Assembly (NCBI GenBank): GCA_023412915.1
Contig: JAEZRE010000017.1
Coordinates: 62,001-126,000, forward strand
DNA length: 64,000 nucleotides
DNA from: Bacillota bacterium
Lineage (GTDB): Bacteria > Bacillota > Clostridia > Acetivibrionales > DTU013
Direction: 5' to 3'
In this document: one piece after another, positions 16,665-24,668 of the stretch
Layout: each line of letters opens with the position of its first letter
Position numbering within the stretch: position 1 is the stretch's first letter
Translations under genes and position numbers: made by a program
Notes under the pieces: model-generated
The model's input: the letters and a program-made list of their open reading frames with translations, nothing else
Database searches by the model: none
Told to the model about the DNA's origin: nothing

Positions 16665-17621
16665 TTACCAGATGCCCTGTTCTCCGACCTTATCAGCGAT
16701 GAAATTTGTCGAAAGAAGGAATACCAGGCCGACCACCGACTGGAACAGGCCGACTGCTGTTGCTATGGTGAACTGCATTGATTTAATACCCATTCTGTAT
16801 GTAAAGGTACTGATAACTTCAGAAAACTGCATAACCATATTGTTACCGATTACGTAGGGCCTGTCGAAGCCTATCGAAAGCATTCTGCCGACCTGCATGA
16901 TAAGCAGAATGATTATTGTTGACTTCAATCCGGGAAGCGTGATGTGCCAGATTCTCTTCAGCCTTCCTGCGCCATCTACCATGGCCGCCTCATACAGCTC
17001 CTGGTTTATGCCCGCGATCGCCGCAAGATATATGATAGTACCCCAGCCTATTCCCTGCCAGACACCTAAAACGGTATATGTAGCAAGCCAAACATAGGGA
17101 TTGGTCAGGAAAGGCACCGGCTGAACCCCTAATTTACCCAGTGCAATATTGAGCAGGCCGGACTCCGGCGCAAACAACTGAAGCGATATGCTTCCTATAA
17201 TGACCCATGAAAGGAAGTGGGGGAGGTATAATACTGTCTGCGATGCTTTTTTGTACCATTTGGACTTGATTTCACTAAGTGCGATAGCCAGAATTACAGG
17301 CGCCGGGAAACCGAAAATCAGATCAAGAAAGTTTAGTAAAAACGTATTTCGTACTGCCTGGATGAATTGGGGCATCTGAAAGATTTCCTTGAATGCGTCG
17401 AGACCTATCCATGGGCTTTTCAAAACACCCTCGAAAATATTATATTCTTTAAAAGCAACCAGAATACCATACATCGGAAAATACTTAAAAATGACAAAAT
17501 ACGCTATGGGGAATAACAAAAACAAATAGAGCATATAATTGTTTCTTAAATAGAGCTTGAATCGTGATAAATTGGTCCCTGACCCGGTACCAGTCGCTGC
17601 TGCGGTCTTTAGATTTGACAT
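16665..17621 (-). CDS. Carbohydrate ABC transporter permease (LplB/YteP type)
   Basis: Integral membrane subunit of 318 aa, MalF-like, first gene of the transporter unit. A short Ser/Thr-rich cytoplasmic tail precedes the first membrane segment (YMLYLFLLFPIAYFVIFKYF), and the EAA loop reads NQELYEAAMVDGAGRLKRIW. AAGGGG lies about 9 bases before the ATG. It pairs with the LplC-type permease downstream. Its promoter is placed at 17674-17702. Confidence 0.92.
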   Translation of the reverse strand: MSNLKTAAATGTGSGTNLSRFKLYLRNNYMLYLFLLFPIAYFVIFKYFPMYGILVAFKEYNIFEGVLKSPWIGLDAFKEIFQMPQFIQAVRNTFLLNFLDLIFGFPAPVILAIALSEIKSKWYKKASQTVLYLPHFLSWVIIGSISLQLFAPESGLLNIALGKLGVQPVPFLTNPYVWLATYTVLGVWQGIGWGTIIYLAAIAGINQELYEAAMVDGAGRLKRIWHITLPGLKSTIIILLIMQVGRMLSIGFDRPYVIGNNMVMQFSEVISTFTYRMGIKSMQFTIATAVGLFQSVVGLVFLLSTNFIADKVGEQGIW

Positions 17622-17673
17622 TTGACATAACCCCTTATCACATCAAAAATAGTTAATTCCTACCCACGCTGCT

Positions 17674-17702
17674 ATTATATGCTTGTAATTTTTATATATC
17701 AA
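17674..17702 (-). promoter_or_regulatory. Sigma-A promoter of the aldouronate transporter unit
   Basis: On the minus strand TTGATA (17697-17702), a 17-base spacer and a perfect TATAAT (17674-17679), with a leader of about 45 bases. The rest of the 331-base gap 17622-17952 is strongly AT-rich and holds no gene. Binding sites for the two AraC regulators would be expected upstream of the -35, but no clear direct repeat was identified. Confidence 0.68.
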
Positions 17703-17952
17703 TAATGACTTTTACTTATTATTATCACTTTTAATTATATGTGGTTTTAATGCACCCGACGAGCTAATATTATTATTTTCGACTTAAAATTAAAATAGAT
17801 AATCTAAAGATTATTTGTACTATCTAAACAGATAATAGGATATTTACATGAATCTTTTTTATTCTTTAATTTTTACAAATGAACTGCAATTTGTTCTATT
17901 GAATAGTCTATATAGAATTATTATTATATAAAATATAAAGGATAACCAACAT

Positions 17953-18759
17953 TTATGAGTGGGTCTTATCTTTGAGAAGCACCGATGGAGCATAGCCTTT
18001 ACTGTTTCTGAAGACCTTGCTGAAATAGAACAGGTCGTCGAAGCCGCTTTTCATTGCGGCTTCGCTAACAGTGTAGCCTCCTGTCGAAAGCAGGTTTTCG
18101 GCATTATTTATACGTATACGCGTTATGTATTGCTTGATACTGCAGCCGTTGGCCTTCTTGAAATAAGCCCCCAGGTAGACAGGGTTCAAGCCGGCAATTG
18201 TGGCAAGCTGGTTTAGCTCGATCTTATTCATATAATTATGCAGGATATATTGCTTGACACTTGCTAAACGTTCATCTTCCCGCTGCATTGGCAGTCCTGA
18301 CGCGACACGGTTGAGCAGTTTATCCAGGATCAGCATGAAAATAGCCCTTGCCCGCATTTTGTAATTATACGATTTTTCTACCCATACGTGGTCAAGTTCG
18401 CTATAAAGGCTGATTATGTCGCCCGATATTCCGATTTTCAGCACTCTGTCGAACGGCAATAGGGATTTTTCCCTGATTCCGTCCAGGTTATGGATACGGA
18501 AGTTTGCGGCAAACGATTGTATTGGGTCTTCGGGGTAGGTATAGGCTTCGCGTATGTTCCCGTCCGGAATGTAAATGAGGTCTCCCTGCTGGAGTTTGTA
18601 CTCTTCGCCGTTGATGATGTAAACAGCACGTCCGCCGTATACGTAAGTCAGATCGTGAAAATCTATGGTCGACTTTACGATGCTCCAGCCCGGTGTACTC
18701 TTTCTGTTTACAAAGTATTCAATATCAGGGATGAAATCCGTACAGTTAGTTTCCTGCAT
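17953..18759 (-). CDS. AraC-family regulator with cupin-like sensor domain
   Basis: Cytosolic transcription factor of 268 aa. An N-terminal cupin-type ligand domain (about residues 25-90, GGRAVYIINGEEYKLQQGDL) is followed by a C-terminal AraC domain with two HTH motifs (IELNQLATIAGLNPVYLGAY and YTVSEAAMKSGFDDLFYFSK). It is divergent from aguA and upstream of the transporter operon, so it most likely senses an intracellular sugar or uronate and activates both. Its promoter shares the 83-base intergenic region with a 16-bp palindrome. Confidence 0.9.
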   Translation of the reverse strand: MQETNCTDFIPDIEYFVNRKSTPGWSIVKSTIDFHDLTYVYGGRAVYIINGEEYKLQQGDLIYIPDGNIREAYTYPEDPIQSFAANFRIHNLDGIREKSLLPFDRVLKIGISGDIISLYSELDHVWVEKSYNYKMRARAIFMLILDKLLNRVASGLPMQREDERLASVKQYILHNYMNKIELNQLATIAGLNPVYLGAYFKKANGCSIKQYITRIRINNAENLLSTGGYTVSEAAMKSGFDDLFYFSKVFRNSKGYAPSVLLKDKTHS

Positions 18760-18800
18760 AATAGTACCATATTCCTTTTATGATGCTAAGCTTTGTAACT

Positions 18801-18830
18801 ATTTTACTACATATGCAGTATATACTGCAA
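18801..18830 (-). promoter_or_regulatory. Promoter of the AraC regulator gene
   Basis: On the minus strand TTGCAG (18825-18830), an 18-base spacer and TAAAAT (18801-18806). The -35 is embedded in the 16-bp palindrome at 18814-18829. No equally good promoter for aguA was found on the plus strand. Confidence 0.5.
18814..18829. promoter_or_regulatory. 16-bp perfect palindrome, candidate operator
   Basis: TGCAGTATATACTGCA lies between aguA and the divergent AraC gene, 13 bases before the aguA start codon. It overlaps the -35 of the AraC promoter. Its symmetry suits a dimeric repressor (for example GntR or LacI type) better than an AraC protein. The binding protein is unknown. Confidence 0.5.
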
Positions 18831-18842
18831 GAAAGGGATAAA

Positions 18843-20945
18843 ATGACAAAAATAAGCGATAGAAAAACTACCGGTTATGACGCTTGGTTGGGATACCCTT
18901 CTATTGGTCCGGCCAATTCAAAAAACATTGCCTTTTCAATCAAGGGCATATACTGCACTTCTCCCGATAACCAGCTGGAAACAGCAAAAAGCGAACTTAA
19001 AGCCGCATTCAGGTCAATGTTCGGCAAAGTCCTGCACCAGTATGAAACACCCCGTGCAGACAATACAGTTGTACTTGCAACACTGGACGATATAGCCACA
19101 AATTCCAGGAAACAAGACGACGCATACTTCCTGGGCCTGATTACGGATGATGAAAAATCCGGAATAGGACAGGAAGGCTATATAATAAAAAATTATAAGC
19201 CGGCTTCAGGCACAGGTGTGATAATAGCTGGGAAAACAGTCACAGGCGTGCTTTACGGTGTATTCTCTTTTATTCGCCTTATCCAGAAGGGCAGTTTCGG
19301 TGAAAATACCGTTATTATAGACAACCCGTCCGTCGGCCTGCGCATGCTCAACCATTGGGATAATATGAACGGAAGCATCGAAAGAGGTTATTCGGGTAAT
19401 TCCTTCTATTTTAAAAACGATAGAATAACGGGCGACTATTCGAGGATCCGCGATTTTGCCAGGCTTATGGCATCCGTTGGTATAAACGGTATCGTATTGA
19501 ACAATGTAAACGTCCACAAGCTCGAAACTTATCTTATAACCGACAGGTTTCTCCCCAAGGTTGCAAAAATCGCCGGGATATTCCGCCGGTATGGAATTAA
19601 AACCTTCCTCAGCGCCAATTATTCGAGCTCGATAGATCTTGGAGGCCTTAAAACAGCCGATCCTTTGGATCCCGAAGTACAGGCATGGTGGTCCGCAAAG
19701 GCTGACGAAATATATAAGTACATACCCGATTTCGGAGGATTTCTGGTAAAGGCGGATTCGGAATTCAGGCCCGGCCCGTTCACTTACGGGAGGAACCATG
19801 CGCAAGGCGCCAATATGCTCGCGAAAGCTTTAAAGCCCCATGGAGGTCTGTTGATCTGGCGCTGCTTCGTCTATAACTGCCAGCAGGACTGGAGGGACAG
19901 GGTGACAGACAGGGCGAACGCTGCTTATGATAATTTCATGCCCTTGGACGGGAGCTTCGACGATAACGTACTGCTGCAGATCAAGAACGGGCCGATGGAT
20001 TTTCAAGTCAGAGAGCCTGTTTCTCCGCTGTTTGGAGGCATCAAAAAAACAAATATCATGCTTGAACTCCAGATAGCACAGGAATATACCGGGCAGCAGA
20101 AGGATTTATGCTACCTGGCTCCGATGTGGAAGGATGTGTTGGACTTCGATACCTGCAGCGAAGGCAGGGGTTCAACGGTAAAATCGCTGTTGACGGGAGC
20201 AAGAGCGAAGGGGCAACTCTCCGGTATAGCCGCGGTTTCTAATACCGGGAATGATATGAACTGGACAGGACACGATCTGGCACAGGCAAATCTTTATTGC
20301 TTCGGCAGGCTTTCCTGGAACCCTGAGCTGAGTTCTGAAGAAATTGCAGAAGAATGGATAAGCAGCACTTTCGGCTCAGATCCGTCCATAAAGAAGACGG
20401 TCAGCGGGATGCTGCTGGATTCCTACCACATTTACGAAAACTATACTTCGCCCCTCGGTATCGGCTGGATGATAAACCCCGCAGGCCATTACGGCCCCAA
20501 TGTCGACGGGTATGAGTACTCGACCTGGGGTACCTACCACCGTTCCGACAGCAGCGGCATGGGTGTCGACAGAACCTGTGCGTCCGGTACCGGTTTTGCC
20601 GGGAGATATTTTCCGCCGAATTCCGATATGTATGAAAAGCCGGAAACCTGCCCCGAAGAATTACTATTGTTCTTCCATCATATACCTTATAAGTATAAGT
20701 TGAAAACCGGCAAGACAGTGATACAGCACATTTACGATTCACATTTTGAAGGAGCCGGGCAGGCTGCCGAGCTTGTGGAAAAATGGAAGCCGCTAAGAGG
20801 AAAGATTGAGCCCAATTGCTTCGAGAGGGTGTTGAAAAGGCTGCAGGAGCAGGCTGCAAATGCTTGTGAATGGCGCGATGTAGTAAACACCTACTTCTTT
20901 AGAAAGAGCGGCATACCGGATAAAATGGGACGCAAGATATATTGA
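18843..20945 (+). CDS. aguA: Alpha-glucuronidase, glycoside hydrolase family 67
   Basis: Inverting enzyme of 700 aa that removes 4-O-methyl-glucuronic acid from the non-reducing end of aldouronates. Conserved blocks are YDAWLGYP, the general acid E307 in KADSEFRPGP, and the base pair D386 (KNGPMDFQ) and E414 (AQEYTGQ). The 28-residue spacing of the last two matches characterised GH67 enzymes. There is no signal peptide, so it is intracellular, consistent with import of aldouronates by the neighbouring transporter. The start at 18843 follows AAAGGG. An upstream in-frame ATG at 18780 would run through the operator region and is rejected. A perfect terminator follows. Confidence 0.96.
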   Translation: MTKISDRKTTGYDAWLGYPSIGPANSKNIAFSIKGIYCTSPDNQLETAKSELKAAFRSMFGKVLHQYETPRADNTVVLATLDDIATNSRKQDDAYFLGLITDDEKSGIGQEGYIIKNYKPASGTGVIIAGKTVTGVLYGVFSFIRLIQKGSFGENTVIIDNPSVGLRMLNHWDNMNGSIERGYSGNSFYFKNDRITGDYSRIRDFARLMASVGINGIVLNNVNVHKLETYLITDRFLPKVAKIAGIFRRYGIKTFLSANYSSSIDLGGLKTADPLDPEVQAWWSAKADEIYKYIPDFGGFLVKADSEFRPGPFTYGRNHAQGANMLAKALKPHGGLLIWRCFVYNCQQDWRDRVTDRANAAYDNFMPLDGSFDDNVLLQIKNGPMDFQVREPVSPLFGGIKKTNIMLELQIAQEYTGQQKDLCYLAPMWKDVLDFDTCSEGRGSTVKSLLTGARAKGQLSGIAAVSNTGNDMNWTGHDLAQANLYCFGRLSWNPELSSEEIAEEWISSTFGSDPSIKKTVSGMLLDSYHIYENYTSPLGIGWMINPAGHYGPNVDGYEYSTWGTYHRSDSSGMGVDRTCASGTGFAGRYFPPNSDMYEKPETCPEELLLFFHHIPYKYKLKTGKTVIQHIYDSHFEGAGQAAELVEKWKPLRGKIEPNCFERVLKRLQEQAANACEWRDVVNTYFFRKSGIPDKMGRKIY

Positions 20946-20980
20946 CATTCTTGTAGTCGCAAACAGCCATGTGAGACTTA

Positions 20981-21017
20981 ATGAGTCGAGGAAATGTTCC
21001 TCGACTCATTTTCTTTT
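20981..21017 (+). terminator. Intrinsic terminator of aguA
   Basis: A perfect 13-bp stem ATGAGTCGAGGAA/TTCCTCGACTCAT (20981-20993 with 20997-21009) with a 3-base loop is followed by TTTCTTTT. Confidence 0.9.
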
Positions 21018-21020
21018 GTA

Positions 21021-21271
21021 GCAGGCGGGTGAGGCAGTACGGATGCAGGATGTAGCTCCAAGCGATACGGGGCTTATGCTCCGCAGTGTTCGGCCGCCTC
21101 CAACGGCATGGCTGGTCGCAAATGCCCTGCATTTGCTGCTCGCCCATGCGTCCTGCCTGCCGTATCCGGCTAAATCCGCCATCCATGGCGGATTTGCCTC
21201 ACTTCATGTTGCATTCGCCGCGTATCGCTAAGTCGCACCCTCATTACATCCGTATTGCCTCACCCGCCTGC
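21021..21271. repeat. 251-bp highly palindromic element, possible non-autonomous mobile repeat or structured RNA
   Basis: The termini are 25-bp inverted repeats (21021-21045 and 21247-21271) with one mismatch that would be a G-U pair in RNA. Inside lie three further dyads. AGCGATACG/CGTATCGCT pairs 21061-21069 with 21221-21229, nested in the outer stem. GCAAATGC-CCT-GCATTTGC lies at 21118-21136, and an 11-bp stem with a 2-base loop at 21172-21195. The element is more GC-rich than its surroundings, has no ribosome binding site and no convincing reading frame, and sits just past the aguA terminator. It resembles a REP/MITE-like unit, but a structured RNA is equally possible. Confidence 0.7.
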
Positions 21272-21304
21272 CTGATCGTCCCCTTAACTCATTCCAAATA
21301 CCTT

Positions 21305-21333
21305 TTGCCTTATGATTCCGCTTCTGATATACT
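21305..21333 (+). promoter_or_regulatory. Probable promoter of proA
   Basis: TTGCCT (21305-21310), a 17-base spacer and TATACT (21328-21333). The leader is about 110 bases. It was checked for a T-box (conserved AGGGTGGNACCGCG) and none was seen. Confidence 0.5.
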
Positions 21334-21450
21334 ATTGTAAATCAAAACTGCAAATAATAATTTTGCTGCGGCGAGCAGGTCTTAAGCCCAGACGGCTCGA
21401 CGCATACAACAGTGCAAGCATAATAGAGTATAGTGTAATGAGGTGTTTTA

Positions 21451-22746
21451 ATGGATATATCGCAAACCTGCAAGAAGGTGGAATCTGCCTCGATAATGCT
21501 AGCTGCGGCCGGCAGTGAACTGAAGGACAAAGCGCTTCTGAAAATAGCCGACTACCTTGCTGCACATAAAGAGGAAATATTCAAGGCAAACAAGGAGGAC
21601 CTTAAGAGGAGCGAAGCGGAAAACCTTGCCTCTCCGCTGCTGAAAAGGCTCAAATTCGACGAAGTTAAGCTATCCGATGTCATTGCCGGGATACACAGCC
21701 TGGTCGGGCTTGAAGACCCCATAGGCAAGACGCTGCTATCCACGGAACTTGACAGGGATCTGGAGCTTTACAGGGTCACCTGCCCCATAGGCGTTATCGG
21801 GATAATATTCGAATCGAGGCCCGATGCGCTTGTGCAGATCTCAACATTATGCCTGAAGAGCGGAAACGGCGTATTGCTGAAGGGAGGTTCCGAAGCGAGG
21901 GAAACCAATCGAATATTGTCGGAGCTCATAATATCGGCTACGCAGGCTGCAGGCATACCCGAGGGTTGGTGCGCCCTTCTCGAGACAAGGGCCGATATAA
22001 ATGAACTCCTGAAGCAGGATAAATACGTTGACCTCATCATCCCGAGGGGCTCGAACGAATTTGTGAAGTATATAATGGACAATACGAGCATCCCGGTCAT
22101 GGGACACGCGGACGGCATATGCCACTGCTATATAGACGATCCTTCGGACACCGATATGGCCGTACGTATAGCAATAGATTCCAAGACACAGTATGTAGCT
22201 GTGTGTAACGCGATGGAGACTCTTCTAGTCCATAAAAATGCGGCCGGGTCCTTCCTGCCGTTGCTCAAAAAGGCCGCCGATGAAAAGAACGTAGATCTGC
22301 TGGGCTGCCCTGACACGGTAGCTGTAATACCGGTAAAACCGGCCTGTGAACAGGACTGGAAGACGGAATATCTTGATTATAAGCTGTCAGTCAGGGTCGT
22401 AAAGGATATCGACGAGGCCATAGAACATATTAATACTTATGGCTCCGGTCATACCGACGCCATAGTCACCTCCGACAAAGAGCATGCTGCGCGTTTCATG
22501 GCTCTCGTCGATTCGGGCAATGTATTCTGGAACTGCTCGACGCGCTTCAGCGACGGGTTCAAGTACGGCTTTGGAGCAGAGGTGGGTATCAGTACGGGAA
22601 AGCTCCACGCCAGAGGACCTGTCGGCCTTGAAGGACTTGTCAGCTATAAATACAATCTTATAGGCAACGGACAGATCGTAGCCGATTACGCCGAAAAGAG
22701 AAAAAGCTTCACACACCGGAAGCTCGACAAAAAATTCCCGCTATGA
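21451..22746 (+). CDS. proA: Glutamate-5-semialdehyde dehydrogenase (gamma-glutamyl phosphate reductase)
   Basis: NADPH-dependent enzyme that reduces gamma-glutamyl phosphate to glutamate semialdehyde in proline synthesis. The 431-aa protein has the aldehyde dehydrogenase fold with RVTCPIGVIGIIFESRPDAL, LKGGSEARETNR, the catalytic cysteine C252 in AVCNAMETLLVH, and the C-terminal FGAEVGISTGKLHARGPVGL. The start ATG 21451 follows GAGGTG. It is full length. Its partner proB is separated by the aldouronate locus and lies on the opposite strand. Confidence 0.96.
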   Translation: MDISQTCKKVESASIMLAAAGSELKDKALLKIADYLAAHKEEIFKANKEDLKRSEAENLASPLLKRLKFDEVKLSDVIAGIHSLVGLEDPIGKTLLSTELDRDLELYRVTCPIGVIGIIFESRPDALVQISTLCLKSGNGVLLKGGSEARETNRILSELIISATQAAGIPEGWCALLETRADINELLKQDKYVDLIIPRGSNEFVKYIMDNTSIPVMGHADGICHCYIDDPSDTDMAVRIAIDSKTQYVAVCNAMETLLVHKNAAGSFLPLLKKAADEKNVDLLGCPDTVAVIPVKPACEQDWKTEYLDYKLSVRVVKDIDEAIEHINTYGSGHTDAIVTSDKEHAARFMALVDSGNVFWNCSTRFSDGFKYGFGAEVGISTGKLHARGPVGLEGLVSYKYNLIGNGQIVADYAEKRKSFTHRKLDKKFPL

Positions 22747-22784
22747 TCACGGAACAAACGGCGGCGTAGTCGGCTCATCCCCCA

Positions 22785-23633
22785 TTAACCTTTGACTGCG
22801 CCTATGGTGAGGCTTTTTATGATCTTGTCGTTAAGGAAGAAATAAACGATCAGGCTCGGTATGACCATTATTACCACAGCCGCCAGCTGAATGGCCCAGC
22901 TTGTCGAATACTGGCCCTGGAAACGCGTCAGGCTGACGGGCAGCGTCATCTTGTTCGGATCCGACATGAATATCAGGGCGAACATCAATTCATTCCATGC
23001 AGCGACAAAGTTGAAGATCGATATGGTAGCTATGGAGGACTTGGAAAGCGGGAATATCATTCTCCAAAATACCGTGCGCATTTTGCAGCCGTCCATGACC
23101 GCTGCTTCCTCTATTTCCTTCGGGAAAGACGCCATGAAGCCTCCCAGTATGAATATCGAGGTCGGCAGCGCGAAGGCGACGTATGGCAGTATAAGCGAGA
23201 TAAAATGGTTCAGTATGTTCATACTGTTAAAAACCAGAAATAGTGGTATAAGTGTGGAATGTATCGGTATCATGATACCGATCAGGAATATGCCCAATGC
23301 AATTCCGGAGAATCTCCATTTGAACCTTTTGATGGAGAATGCCGCCATAGCCGCAATTACTATCGTAATAGCAATGGAACTCACCGAGACTATGACCGAG
23401 TTGAAAAAACTGATCCCGATTTTTCCCGAAGTCCACGCAGTGACATAATTGATAAACTGTAAAGACGAAACTATGGACCAGGGATTGTTGAACAGCTCGT
23501 TGTCCGTCTTAAGCGAATTGAACAGCAGCCATAAGAGCGGATACAGATAAGCCAGCGATAAAATGCTCAATAATATATAAACTATTGCTCTGGATATGGA
23601 CATCTTCTTTTCTTGCCTGACCGATCCCGACAT
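22785..23633 (-). CDS. Carbohydrate ABC transporter permease (MalG-like)
   Basis: Membrane subunit of 282 aa with six predicted membrane segments. The EAA loop is KEIEEAAVMDGCKMRTVFWR, and the C terminus ends IKSLTIGAVKG. The start at 23633 is supported by GGAGGAGA. It lies 48 bases after the MalF-like partner and is the last gene of a three-gene importer, convergent with proA. Confidence 0.92.
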   Translation of the reverse strand: MSGSVRQEKKMSISRAIVYILLSILSLAYLYPLLWLLFNSLKTDNELFNNPWSIVSSLQFINYVTAWTSGKIGISFFNSVIVSVSSIAITIVIAAMAAFSIKRFKWRFSGIALGIFLIGIMIPIHSTLIPLFLVFNSMNILNHFISLILPYVAFALPTSIFILGGFMASFPKEIEEAAVMDGCKMRTVFWRMIFPLSKSSIATISIFNFVAAWNELMFALIFMSDPNKMTLPVSLTRFQGQYSTSWAIQLAAVVIMVIPSLIVYFFLNDKIIKSLTIGAVKG

Positions 23634-23681
23634 TACTTTTATCTCTCCTCCGGTAAGTGAAACTGTAAATACGACATATCT

Positions 23682-24569
23682 CTAATAAAGCTGCACATCT
23701 TCGGATCTGAAAACCCTGTTCAGTATTACGGTGACTAACAGGCACAGCGCGAGAAGAACGACGGCGATTGCGCTTCCGTAGCCATACTGCATATCCCTGA
23801 AGGATTTATAGTACATATAAAGAGCAACCACTTCACTCGCGTGGTTCGGGCCGCCGTTGGACATAATGTAGATGAGGTCGAAATAGCGGAGCGAACCGGT
23901 GGCGATAAGTACGGTATCAATCCCGATGATGGGCTTTATCAGAGGTAATGTGATATATATCGTCCTCTGCAGGAACGTTGCGCCGTCTATGGTAGAGCTC
24001 TCGTTCACGCTTTCGGGGACGTTTTCGATGGCAGCCAGATATAGTATCATATGGTAGCCGATGAATTGCCAGCTTATGACTAACAGTATAGAAGGCAGCA
24101 CGGTCCTTTCATCTGCAAGAAACAATACCGGCTTGTCGATGATACCGAGGATCGTCATCAATTTATTCAACAGGCCGAATTCGGGATTGTATATGAACGA
24201 CCACATGAGGCCTATCGCTACGCTGGCCAGGATATTCGGCATAAAATATACGGTTTTGAAGTATCTGCCGCCTTTGATGTTGCTTGAAAGAGCAATTGCG
24301 AGCAATATGGCCAAAGGCACCTCAACAACCACGGAGAATACCAGCAGCAGCATCGTATTTCTAAGGCTTCCCTTGAAAATATCGTCGATCGTAAAAAGCT
24401 GTATGAAATTTCTGAAGCCCGCGTATCTCTTGATATCTACCAGATTCCACCTGAAAAAACTGTTGTACAGCGTGCTGAACACAGGCAGGGCAACGATCCC
24501 TACGTAAATAAAAGCGGCGGGAAACAAAAACAGGAATATAGTCTTTTTATTTCTGAGCATAGCATCCAT
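23682..24569 (-). CDS. Carbohydrate ABC transporter permease (MalF-like)
   Basis: Membrane subunit of 295 aa. The first membrane segment is IFLFLFPAAFIYVGIVALPV, and the EAA-type loop reads PESVNESSTIDGATFLQRTI. ATG 24569 sits 8 bases after AAGGAG. An in-frame TTG at 24575 is too close to that signal. It works with the MalG-like permease downstream and the binding protein upstream. The substrate is not evident from sequence. Confidence 0.92.
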   Translation of the reverse strand: MDAMLRNKKTIFLFLFPAAFIYVGIVALPVFSTLYNSFFRWNLVDIKRYAGFRNFIQLFTIDDIFKGSLRNTMLLLVFSVVVEVPLAILLAIALSSNIKGGRYFKTVYFMPNILASVAIGLMWSFIYNPEFGLLNKLMTILGIIDKPVLFLADERTVLPSILLVISWQFIGYHMILYLAAIENVPESVNESSTIDGATFLQRTIYITLPLIKPIIGIDTVLIATGSLRYFDLIYIMSNGGPNHASEVVALYMYYKSFRDMQYGYGSAIAVVLLALCLLVTVILNRVFRSEDVQLY

Positions 24570-24668
24570 AGTCAAGTCTCCTTATTATTTGAAGAATATG
24601 CCCTAGGGATCAAATTCCGGCAGCCGTCCTGCTACCCACGGCCGCCGGAATAGACCGGCCTGCTTTTG

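Noticed and set aside
21334..21450. T-box or other riboswitch in the proA leader
   Set aside because: The conserved T-box sequence and a paired terminator are absent in this short leader.
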